Of a stretch of DNA of 11,191 bases, positions 1 through 6,868 are shown piece after piece (the first letter of the stretch is position 1; every line of letters begins with the position of its first letter). Source of the DNA: CAZSDW01 sp964605705 (GTDB lineage: Bacteria; Fidelibacterota; UBA2242); the NCBI GenBank assembly GCA_964605705.1, contig CAZSDW010000076.1:1-11191 (forward strand), given 5' to 3'. Position numbers and translations under genes: made by a program. The notes below the pieces were generated by a model. That model had not been told where the DNA came from and did no database searches. It was given only the letters and a program-made list of their open reading frames with translations.

Positions 1-493
1 TCCAGGGATTGACCTTGCTTGCCCACATTGAAAAGCCATCGTGGTGCTCAGCCACTGGACCGGCAAATTTAGCTCCTGCATCGGCAAACAGCTGCGCCCA
101 TTCTTCAGGATCGAATTGACCGCCTTCTGATTTGAGCTTTGGTGCAAACTGCACATAATTACCTTGCCAGTTCTCTGCGCCTGTGATGAAGTTGTGGTAT
201 GGCCATTGAGATGGATCACCATAAGTTTCGATATGGTGCTTATTTTCTACCGATCCTTTGATATACATGTTGCGCGGGTACCACTCGTTCGCAAATGCCG
301 GCACAGAGTATACACCCCAGTGGAAATAAATGCCGAACTTGGCGTCTTTAAACCACTCGGGAACAGGATTCACCTTTTCCAACGATGCAAAGTTGGCTTG
401 AAAAACTTGTTTTTGAGTTTGAGCAGGGACTGCACTTATTATCGATGGAAAAAACAGAAAAAAGAAAAATGTGATTTTATTGTTTATATGCAT
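1..493 (-). CDS. GH29 alpha-L-fucosidase, N-terminal part (partial)
   Basis: This is the 5' end of a secreted alpha-L-fucosidase, a retaining glycosidase that removes terminal alpha-linked L-fucose. The visible 164 codons begin at ATG (493-491). Residues 1-24 form a phenylalanine-rich signal peptide ending near 'AVPA'. The mature part shows GH29 hallmarks: 'WFKDAKFGIYFHWGVYS' (47-63), 'NEWYPRNMY' (69-77) and 'AEHHDGFSMW' (148-157). From knowledge of the family, His58, Glu70-Trp71 and His150-His151 correspond to fucose-binding residues. The nucleophile Asp and the acid/base lie beyond the left edge. There is no clear Shine-Dalgarno site. An in-frame ATG at 511-509 overlaps the stop codon of the gene before it (TAATG) and would add six residues before the signal peptide, so it is less likely as the start. 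The gene lies 17 bp after the T9SS-tail fragment and is probably co-transcribed with it. Family assignment is firm; linkage specificity is unknown. Confidence 0.93.
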   Translation of the reverse strand, partial: MHINNKITFFFFLFFPSIISAVPAQTQKQVFQANFASLEKVNPVPEWFKDAKFGIYFHWGVYSVPAFANEWYPRNMYIKGSVENKHHIETYGDPSQWPYHNFITGAENWQGNYVQFAPKLKSEGGQFDPEEWAQLFADAGAKFAGPVAEHHDGFSMWASKVNPW

Positions 494-510
494 GATAGTT
501 GTCCACTGCA

Positions 511-1110
511 TTATTTGAGTAATAAAAATTTCCTGATTTTATGGTTCATTCCTGTTTCAAGTCTATAGTAATACACTCCGCTCGGTAGATTGGAAGCATT
601 GAACAATACAGAATGATTACCTGCGTTCTGATGCTCATCGACCAATATTTCGATTTCCTTCCCGAGGACATCGAATACCTTTAAAGTCACAAAAGTACTC
701 ATCGGTAATTGATAATCGATATGTGTGGATGGATTAAAAGGATTGGGGTAGTTTTGATATAAATGATATGAATGAATCATTTCTGAGTTCACTTCATCAT
801 TACCTGATATATAATTATTTCCACCTTCTACCATAATCATTTGGACTGATCTGACCGGTGAGGTAAATATAATGCCATTTTCGATCGAGTACGCATCCGC
901 CGGAATATCAAATAATTGATCATAAGGGCCCCATTGATATGATGAGATTGCGCCTTCTCCGTTGATATAAACATTCGGTGAAAAATCACCATTATCTGTA
1001 CTTCCTGTAAATGAGAAAATATAATATTTATTTCCAACACCAATAGAATCTATACTCACGCTGATTACTTGTTCTGCAGTACCTTTGTTCGCAGGTAAGT
1101 TGTTTGTAAG
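511..1110 (-). pseudogene. Orphan beta-sandwich plus type IX secretion C-terminal sorting domain; truncated remnant of a larger secreted protein
   Basis: The open frame runs from just after a TGA (1113-1111) to TAA (513-511). The only plausible start in this frame is GTG at 1059, giving 182 residues. Codons upstream of that GTG still read like protein ('LTNNLPANKGTAEQVISV'), which suggests coding sequence once continued further 5'. Counted from the GTG, residues 1-78 look like an all-beta domain ending in 'SPVRSVQMIMVE'; it resembles the sandwich that follows the catalytic barrel in some secreted glycosidases (recalled from memory, unconfirmed). Residues 100-182 form a full T9SS type A sorting domain: 'YQNYPNPFNPST', 'LKVFDVLGKEIEILVDE', 'NASNLPSGVYYYRLETG' and a Lys/Arg-rich end. 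No signal peptide or catalytic domain is present, although T9SS cargo needs a Sec signal. Decay by truncation or frameshift is the best reading. An assembly error, or a small real protein, cannot be excluded. Confidence 0.75.
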
Positions 1111-1294
1111 TCATTCTTTGCTCCTCATGCTTTGTGGTGAAAATAACGGGACAAAGTTTATAACAACTTGCCTGCTTTTTCAATTCTTTCATGAGTTGCA
1201 CTTACTACTTGAATTCAAGTGTTTTAAAAATCTATATCCCTAAACTTGCACAGTAACATTCTCATCAGTAAGCGTAGTTACGAAACCCGCATCT
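1111..1294. other. Intergenic stretch without an intact gene, probably decayed sequence
   Basis: About 180 bp separates the GH31 stop from the T9SS-tail frame, and all minus-strand frames here are broken by stops. It contains a perfect 14-bp palindrome (1207-1220). It also contains a short minus-strand stretch resembling the last codons of the GH31 gene, and an isolated Shine-Dalgarno-like AGGAG (1121-1125) six bases before an ATG (1114-1112) that opens only a 28-codon frame, out of phase with the T9SS tail. I saw no convincing intrinsic terminator after the GH31 stop. The 5' part of the gene that once carried the T9SS tail would be expected here and is missing. Confidence 0.6.
1207..1220. 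repeat. Perfect 14-bp palindrome in the gap after GH31
   Basis: The sequence acttgaattcaagt equals its own reverse complement. It lies in the gene-free gap and is flanked by an A/T-rich gttttaaaaa stretch. It could be an operator-like dyad, but a palindrome this short and AT-rich may be chance. No second copy was noticed elsewhere in the window. Confidence 0.4.
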
Positions 1295-4093
1295 TCAAAA
1301 CTTAATCACAACTTGTTTGCCTGTATAAGTGACCACTTTATCATAATTCTTGACAGCATCCATGCCGGAACCAGAACCGGGAACAACTTTGACAATGTTG
1401 AATGAACGCACATTTAGCATTCCAGGGAAAGAACCTTGCCTGTCGCTGATAGTTAAAGTTTTCTTTTCATCATCCCAGTTAAAATCAATGGTTGAGTAAT
1501 ATCCTTTCTCATAATTATAGTTGTCGTTTTCATCTTCGTATAATTCAAACCTGCCGTCTGCGCCCGGATAGATTCTCAGTTCAATAGGATCTGCAGGCTT
1601 TTCCGTTGCATACTGGAGATACGAGCCCATCGGAATGATGGAACCTGCTTTCACATACAGTGGCATAATGTCGATGGGAGCAGGCACTGTAATGGTTTGT
1701 CCACCGGCATATTTTTCTCCTGTCCAGAAATCGATCCAAGCAGCCGGACCGGGTAAATAAACTTTTCTTGTTTTTTCCGGAAGAGCAACCATATCCGTTT
1801 TTTTCTGAGATGGAAGTATCCAATACAGTTGGGCTACGGCTCCCATTCTAACATCGAAATATTCAAACTTCAAATAGTAACTTTTACCGGCTTCAAGATT
1901 GATTTTTCCAGAGTTGATGAGCGGTGCATGGTCTGTCCAGTCGTTAATGATCTGTTTGTCGTTTACCCACACGCGCGCACCGTCATCTGTCATCGTATTG
2001 ATTGTGTATTCCCCGGTTTCAGGAGCGACGATTTTTCCACGCCATCGTACAGAAAATGAATCCATGGGCATTCCCTGTATGGGGGCATCGGTGCCCCAGC
2101 TGAAATCAACGATAGAGTCGGTCCGGGTTTTATATAAGGAATTAAAATTCACATCTTTATAATACTCGCCGGTCAATCCCGGTTTACCATCTTGCGAAAG
2201 CAAATTGCTCGTTGGAATGATGCTCCCTGCATTTTCCTCTGCCCAAGGATAATACATCGCTTCAGTGACCGGATTCACAAGCAGTGCCGGACCGAACATG
2301 AACTGGTCGTCTATATTATAAACATTACTGTCACTCGCGAAATCGAATGCCAGCCCGCGCATCATGGTATAATTCTCGTGGGTGACTTTCCATCCAAGCG
2401 AATAGATATACGGCAGCAGCCTGTACCGAAGGTTGTTGAATTTCAGCTGCGTATCGTATGCCCATGCGCCGGGTTCGCCGAACCGCCATATCTCCTTTGG
2501 CGTGTTGGTTCCATGAACGCGGAAAATCGGACAAAAGGCACCGTACTGATACCAGCGCGTGAATAACTCCCGGTACATATCGTTTCCGGATCCTCCGGGC
2601 ACCCTGACGAAAAATGCACCAATGTCAGTTGTCCAGTACGGGATACCGGTAGAACAAAAATTCAGACCGGCGGGTATTTGTCTGCGAAACACATCCCAAT
2701 TGGCGGTAATATCACCGGACCAGGTCGTCGCAGCGTTGCGCTGCTGTCCGGCAAATGCAGAACGCGTGAGAATATAGACGCGTTTATCCGCCGTTGACTT
2801 CCGCTGTCCTTCATACACAGCCGTCGTTGTCATCAGGGGGTATGTATTCAGATAACGCGCGCCGGTTCCTAAATTATTATTGATAATCTCTTTAGTCACG
2901 TCATATCTCAGATCACCCACCTCAGGTTCAGTGGCATCGAGCCACCATCCATCAAATCCTTTGACAAATAACGAATCATGGATTTGCCTCCAGTACAACG
3001 CCCGGGCATTTGGATCATACGGATTATAATAATTACTGCCTTCCAGGATAGGTTTCAGCAAAAAACCGTTTTGATTCATTTCCGAAAAATTGGCGCATCC
3101 AGGAAAAAATTTAGACCATACCGATATGATAATTTTCGCATTGCGATCATGAACATCCTGAATCATTTTTACCGGATCCGGATAGCGATGCCGGTCCATG
3201 CAATGGGAACCCCAGGGCTGCGGATCCCAGTAAAACCAATCCTGGACAATGACATCCAGCGGTATGTGACGCCGGCGGAATTCATCGACGACTCCAACAA
3301 CTTCATCCTGAGTACTGTATCGTTCTTTCGATTGAAAAAATCCGTACGCCCATTTTGGGTACATCGGCGCCTGTCCCGTCAGTATTCTGTAACCTGAGAT
3401 AATTTCATCTATATTCTTGCCTGCGATGAAATAATAATCGATCCCGTCGCCCACCTCGGACCAGAGTTCCATTCCTTGTGCGCGATCGGTGAACTTCGAC
3501 AGGGAAGGATTGTCCCAAAAGATGCCGTAACCGTTGGTCGAGACCAGCACGGGGATTGATACCTCCATATTGACCTGGTAGAGTTCAACCGTCTTACCCC
3601 TGAGATTCATATTACCCTGCTGGTGTTGTCCAAGCCCGTAAAGGGCTTCATTATCCGTCAGAATAAATTTTTGGCTGATATTGTTTGTTTTTTCACCGAG
3701 AACCACAGATGGCATTATTTCCCGTCCGTTTTCCTTCAGGAGGTTTTTACCCGACTTGTCGAGAAACTGAATATCCCCGTTTGCAAGACTAACTATCGCT
3801 TTAATTGATCCTGTTTCGAGTGCTACAGCGCCGGTTTCTTCCCTGACTTTCCACTTGGCATCTGGAGGAGGATTACAAATGACAGATAAACTTTTATGTC
3901 GCAGAGATTTTCCTGAATGAACGGCTTTAACTCTGATAATTTTATCTGCTATCACGTGTAGTTGGATTCTTGTAGAATCAACAATCACAAAAATGCCGTC
4001 TTTCTCTTTTGTAAAATTTTTATTCTGTTGCGAACCGAAACAGCTCGCAAAGGAAATAAAAATAAGAGCAAAACAAATTATGGAAGTTTTCAC
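1295..4093 (-). CDS. Secreted GH31 alpha-glycosidase with inserted PA14 domain, probable xyloglucan alpha-xylosidase
   Basis: A 932-residue GH31 enzyme, likely releasing alpha-1,6-xylose from xyloglucan oligosaccharides. The start is GTG (4093-4091); no in-frame ATG lies between it and the upstream stop. Residues 1-20 are a signal peptide; 'FASC' with Cys18 could act as a loose lipobox. An N-terminal sandwich (about 30-230) precedes the barrel (about 245-600). 'GWWLDATEPE' holds the nucleophile Asp386, and 'TWSGDITANW' holds the acid/base Asp461. A PA14 domain (about 636-765) lies between 'FGPALLVNPVTE' and 'RKVYLPGPAAWIDFWTGE', that is, inside the proximal C-terminal sandwich. A DUF5110-like distal sandwich (about 830-932) ends the protein. 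Alpha-xylosidase specificity is inferred from the GH31-PA14 architecture, known from Cellvibrio xyloglucan enzymes, and from the neighbouring fucosidases. Alpha-glucosidase activity is the main alternative. There is no T9SS tail. Confidence 0.95.
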   Translation of the reverse strand: MKTSIICFALIFISFASCFGSQQNKNFTKEKDGIFVIVDSTRIQLHVIADKIIRVKAVHSGKSLRHKSLSVICNPPPDAKWKVREETGAVALETGSIKAIVSLANGDIQFLDKSGKNLLKENGREIMPSVVLGEKTNNISQKFILTDNEALYGLGQHQQGNMNLRGKTVELYQVNMEVSIPVLVSTNGYGIFWDNPSLSKFTDRAQGMELWSEVGDGIDYYFIAGKNIDEIISGYRILTGQAPMYPKWAYGFFQSKERYSTQDEVVGVVDEFRRRHIPLDVIVQDWFYWDPQPWGSHCMDRHRYPDPVKMIQDVHDRNAKIIISVWSKFFPGCANFSEMNQNGFLLKPILEGSNYYNPYDPNARALYWRQIHDSLFVKGFDGWWLDATEPEVGDLRYDVTKEIINNNLGTGARYLNTYPLMTTTAVYEGQRKSTADKRVYILTRSAFAGQQRNAATTWSGDITANWDVFRRQIPAGLNFCSTGIPYWTTDIGAFFVRVPGGSGNDMYRELFTRWYQYGAFCPIFRVHGTNTPKEIWRFGEPGAWAYDTQLKFNNLRYRLLPYIYSLGWKVTHENYTMMRGLAFDFASDSNVYNIDDQFMFGPALLVNPVTEAMYYPWAEENAGSIIPTSNLLSQDGKPGLTGEYYKDVNFNSLYKTRTDSIVDFSWGTDAPIQGMPMDSFSVRWRGKIVAPETGEYTINTMTDDGARVWVNDKQIINDWTDHAPLINSGKINLEAGKSYYLKFEYFDVRMGAVAQLYWILPSQKKTDMVALPEKTRKVYLPGPAAWIDFWTGEKYAGGQTITVPAPIDIMPLYVKAGSIIPMGSYLQYATEKPADPIELRIYPGADGRFELYEDENDNYNYEKGYYSTIDFNWDDEKKTLTISDRQGSFPGMLNVRSFNIVKVVPGSGSGMDAVKNYDKVVTYTGKQVVIKF

Positions 4094-4110
4094 ATTTTTC
4101 TCTGGTATTG

Positions 4111-4135
4111 AAATCTGAATGCATTTTTCAGATTT
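4111..4135. promoter_or_regulatory. AT-rich hairpin just upstream of the GH31 start
   Basis: A perfect 9-bp inverted repeat (aaatctgaa at 4111-4119, ttcagattt at 4127-4135) with a 7-base loop sits in the 114-bp gap between the esterase and GH31, 17 bases before the GTG. On the minus strand no T-run follows it, so it is not a classical terminator for the operon. A T-run follows only on the plus strand, where no gene ends. It may be a leader hairpin affecting translation or mRNA processing, or it may be chance in AT-rich DNA. Confidence 0.35.
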
Positions 4136-4207
4136 TTAATGTGTACACAAATGCTGGCATTCATACCCAAAACCGATACGATTATGACACAGTGTTTTTC
4201 TATGTTT

Positions 4208-5350
4208 CTATTTAAACAATAATGGTGCAAATTCATGCAGACTGCGCCGCCAGCTCTGCCACTCATGGGCTGTATTGGGTGAAACATAGAAATGCGCATT
4301 GATGCCTGCTTGTACGATCGCATCCAAATTCTCTTTGGGATTCCCACTAAATGGTCCGCCGCGCGGTCTATTCTTCATATTTTCAACTTCCCGGCTGCCA
4401 TAGCTGACGAATACGAGTTTTACTTTCTCCGTAAAGCCGGGCGTATTGTCGACATCATCCGGACTGATGCTGCCACCGCTGAAAAGACCGATATGAGAGA
4501 ACGTGTCAAGATTCTCCAGAGTGATCAATTTTGTTTCAAAACCACCCATGGAAAGACCTGCCATGGCACGATGGGGCTGATCGGACAATGTGCGGAAATT
4601 GGCATCGACATAGGGGATCAGTTCATTGACCAGAACAGTTTGAAACGGATTGATATCAAAATTTCTGAGTCCACCGATTTTAACTTCATTGGTCATACCA
4701 TAAGTCATTACAATAATAAATGGTCTGGTCTTGCCCTCGGCAATCAGATTATCCATGATGAGATTGGCCTTACCCTGGTTCGGCCAGCCATATTCATTTT
4801 CTCCCCAACCGTGTTGCAGGTAAAGAACAGGATATCGTTTGGTCGGATCTGTATTATAATCCGGGGGTGTATATACAAAAGCTCGGCGAGAAGTATTGGT
4901 GCTCTCTGAGGGGAAAAGAATCTCGCAAATCTGTCCATGAGGAACATCCTTAAGCGCATAAAAATCCTGGTCCTTGGCAGGGATATCGATACCACTGCCC
5001 CAGCGCATGGCGCCATAAAAATACAGGCTACTGGGATCAGTCACTGCGGCTCCGTCAATCCAGAGCTGGTAATAGTGAAACCCTTCGTCTTGAGGAGCAG
5101 AGTTACCGGTCCAGACACCATTCGTATCCTTAACCAGATCGTATTTCACGGCGCTGATATCCAACTGGACCCGCTGTGCCTCGGGCGCCGAAATAGAGGC
5201 ACGGACCCGACCTTCAGAATTGACCTGTGGATATTGCCTGCCTGGCTGATTGGTGGTTGCCGGCTTGAAGTCCTCAACCATATCACCAGCCATCATTAAA
5301 TTGGCAATACTCAGCAAAAAAATACATATGGCTGTACTGAATTTTTTCAT
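4208..5350 (-). CDS. Secreted alpha/beta-hydrolase esterase (esterase D / CE1-like) with N-terminal E-set domain
   Basis: A 380-residue serine esterase, probably removing acyl groups (acetyl or feruloyl) from plant polysaccharide. The start is ATG (5350-5348) with a strong AAGGAGA five bases upstream. Residues 1-21 are a signal peptide. Residues about 40-125 form an immunoglobulin-like E-set domain of the kind found ahead of PF00756 esterases ('HYYQLWIDGAAVTDPSS'). The hydrolase domain (about 140-380) has 'YPVLYLQHGWGENEYGW', the nucleophile elbow 'GLSMGG' with Ser267, and a late histidine in 'AHEWQSW' (His362). The acid is probably Glu321 in 'YGSRE', where many relatives have Asp in a 'GTED'-like motif; that assignment is inference. 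Length and layout match secreted esterases annotated as feruloyl or acetyl-xylan esterase, but substrate cannot be read from sequence. It lies 25 bp after the DUF1593 gene, so co-transcription is likely. Confidence 0.9.
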   Translation of the reverse strand: MKKFSTAICIFLLSIANLMMAGDMVEDFKPATTNQPGRQYPQVNSEGRVRASISAPEAQRVQLDISAVKYDLVKDTNGVWTGNSAPQDEGFHYYQLWIDGAAVTDPSSLYFYGAMRWGSGIDIPAKDQDFYALKDVPHGQICEILFPSESTNTSRRAFVYTPPDYNTDPTKRYPVLYLQHGWGENEYGWPNQGKANLIMDNLIAEGKTRPFIIVMTYGMTNEVKIGGLRNFDINPFQTVLVNELIPYVDANFRTLSDQPHRAMAGLSMGGFETKLITLENLDTFSHIGLFSGGSISPDDVDNTPGFTEKVKLVFVSYGSREVENMKNRPRGGPFSGNPKENLDAIVQAGINAHFYVSPNTAHEWQSWRRSLHEFAPLLFK

Positions 5351-5355
5351 GGGAA

Positions 5356-5362
5356 TCTCCTT
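5356..5362 (-). promoter_or_regulatory. Strong ribosome binding site of the esterase gene
   Basis: The minus strand reads AAGGAGA followed by five bases (TTCCC) and then ATG. It fixes the esterase start and is the clearest Shine-Dalgarno site in the window; most other genes here lack one. Confidence 0.8.
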
Positions 5363-5375
5363 TATCTGATTAAAA

Positions 5376-6830
5376 TTATTTAGGTGTAAAATTCACAATA
5401 ATCCGTTTATACCGCGATAATGGAGGATCGCCTTTGTCCGTAACTCTCAAAATGAAATGGGCTGTTTCCTTTTTATCTACTTCAGGAGCGATCACGTAAA
5501 CACCACGCGCATTTTCAGCCGAATTAATAGTAATCAATTTTTGATATGATCCAGCTTCTGGATAATGAAACCACAAATAACTAAGATTATCTCCATCCGG
5601 ATCAGTAGTATCGCTGGCATCCAGACCAAAACCCTCTCCTGATTTGACAGTTAGATGATCAGAATGTCCTAATGCTGGAACTGGTGGATGGTTGGCTTCC
5701 TGATACGATTTTACGCACCAGTCCATTCGAGCCGCAAAATCATTTTGAAAGTCATCGCGCCAACGCCACAGAGTCACTTTATTATCGGTGAAGGAAACGG
5801 TATCCTTTCGAACCGCCCGTCCATATTCATTAAAGATATATGGAGTAAAATTATCAATCGCATTTGTCCAGATTGCCCTGATTTCCGGTTCAAACGGAAC
5901 GCCGGATCCACCTTTTTTTGCCTTGGAAAAATCCGGTGTATACAATTCATATCGTCCACCCCAGCCGCCCAAGTTAGGATTTTCGGGGACATTGAGACCA
6001 TTGGGTATCAGCGATAAAAATGAAGGCGTATCCCCTTCCATTCCATAGGCAACATCGGGATAGGCAGCGCCGAGGGAACCATGACCTTGTTGAATATTCT
6101 GCGCCAGCCAACAATTACTGATCGTTTCATTATCGATACCGTCTATATAACTATTGATGGCATTCCAGGTTGCGCTGCCGTAATCATCGCCCGGACTGAC
6201 AATGTAAAACAAATCGGGAAAATTATTCCTGATCCAAATACCGCTGTCGTCCTGGTCGGATATGGTATAAATCCTGAGTTTTGAAATCAACTCTTTGGCT
6301 TGGATTTTTGATTTTGTTTTGTCAATCGTATACAATGCCTGAGCCAGGGTATTTACACCTCCCCACACACATATCCATAAAGAGCGTTCATCCTTTTCTT
6401 CCAGTACTTTAATAATCCATTCGGAACCTTCTGAGTCTTTCCCATCACCGACTCCCGACATGCCATATTTGGGTATCCCACTTTTTACCAACTTTAATAG
6501 TGTCTCAGCATCGGGAAATCCATCTTTATGTTTAATAAGGTTTGCTTGTATTTTACCATAGGCTTGAATGATTTTTTCTATGGACTCCGGATTGACCATA
6601 TCGCGATGCCAGCAAGAGGTGGTGGCAATTAGTCCCTTTATATCGATTTCATTAGCATACAAAAGTAAACGAACCATTGATTGTGTATCGTCGGGGTCAG
6701 CCTCGATATCGGTTAAAATAATTACCCTGTTCTTTTGAATTTCCCGGGCTGAGAGCAATTGACAGGATAGCAGTAGAAGAACAGAAATTAAAACAAATGA
6801 AGTTCTTATAATATTTGAATTCCCTATCAT
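5376..6830 (-). CDS. DUF1593 / Sde182-type secreted protein, nucleoside-hydrolase-like domain with C-terminal Ig-like domain
   Basis: A 484-residue exported protein of the DUF1593 family (PF07632), often annotated as 'cellulose-binding protein' after Saccharophagus Sde_0182. The N-terminal signal spans about residues 1-28; 'LLSC' (Cys23) could make it a lipoprotein, otherwise cleavage follows 'LLSA'. The main domain (about 33-345) starts with 'ILTDIEADPDDTQSMVRLL'. This fits the nucleoside-hydrolase metal motif DxDxxxDD with Glu43 in place of the second Asp (Asp41, Glu43, Asp47, Asp48). Family-typical 'GHGSLGAAYPDVAYGMEGD' (249-267) and 'LGGWGGRYELY' (287-297) follow. Residues about 380-484 are a cadherin/Ig-like C-terminal domain ('DASDTTDPDGDNLSYLW'). 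Enzymatic activity has not been shown for this family as far as I know. Its place inside a glycosidase operon suggests a role on a sugar substrate. The start is ATG (6830-6828) with no good Shine-Dalgarno; the gap to the GH3 stop is 38 bp. Confidence 0.92.
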   Translation of the reverse strand: MIGNSNIIRTSFVLISVLLLLSCQLLSAREIQKNRVIILTDIEADPDDTQSMVRLLLYANEIDIKGLIATTSCWHRDMVNPESIEKIIQAYGKIQANLIKHKDGFPDAETLLKLVKSGIPKYGMSGVGDGKDSEGSEWIIKVLEEKDERSLWICVWGGVNTLAQALYTIDKTKSKIQAKELISKLRIYTISDQDDSGIWIRNNFPDLFYIVSPGDDYGSATWNAINSYIDGIDNETISNCWLAQNIQQGHGSLGAAYPDVAYGMEGDTPSFLSLIPNGLNVPENPNLGGWGGRYELYTPDFSKAKKGGSGVPFEPEIRAIWTNAIDNFTPYIFNEYGRAVRKDTVSFTDNKVTLWRWRDDFQNDFAARMDWCVKSYQEANHPPVPALGHSDHLTVKSGEGFGLDASDTTDPDGDNLSYLWFHYPEAGSYQKLITINSAENARGVYVIAPEVDKKETAHFILRVTDKGDPPLSRYKRIIVNFTPK

Positions 6831-6868
6831 TTGAGTAAAACCACTATTTTCGCTTCGATATTCGATTC

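Noticed and set aside
164..568. A 134-codon plus-strand open frame across the GH29 start and T9SS tail
   Set aside because: It is antisense to the well-supported GH29 N-terminus, and the translation shows no protein-like domain.
837..1043. A minus-strand 68-codon frame inside the T9SS fragment
   Set aside because: It overlaps in another frame the sandwich and sorting-domain reading, which has clear family motifs.
4111..4140. Intrinsic terminator after the esterase gene
   Set aside because: The hairpin has an AT-rich stem, and the T-run follows it only on the plus strand, the wrong direction for this operon.
4094..4207. A promoter in the gap before GH31
   Set aside because: I looked for a Bacteroidota-type TAnnTTTG element and a sigma-70 pair on the minus strand and saw no convincing match.
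4090..4347. A minus-strand open frame spanning the esterase 3' end and the GH31 leader
   Set aside because: It overlaps the esterase coding sequence in another frame and has no recognisable content; it is a shadow frame.
4292..4909. A 205-codon plus-strand open frame opposite the esterase gene
   Set aside because: It lies wholly antisense to a clear esterase with an intact active site, has no recognisable domain and no ribosome binding site, and arises from codon structure on the other strand.
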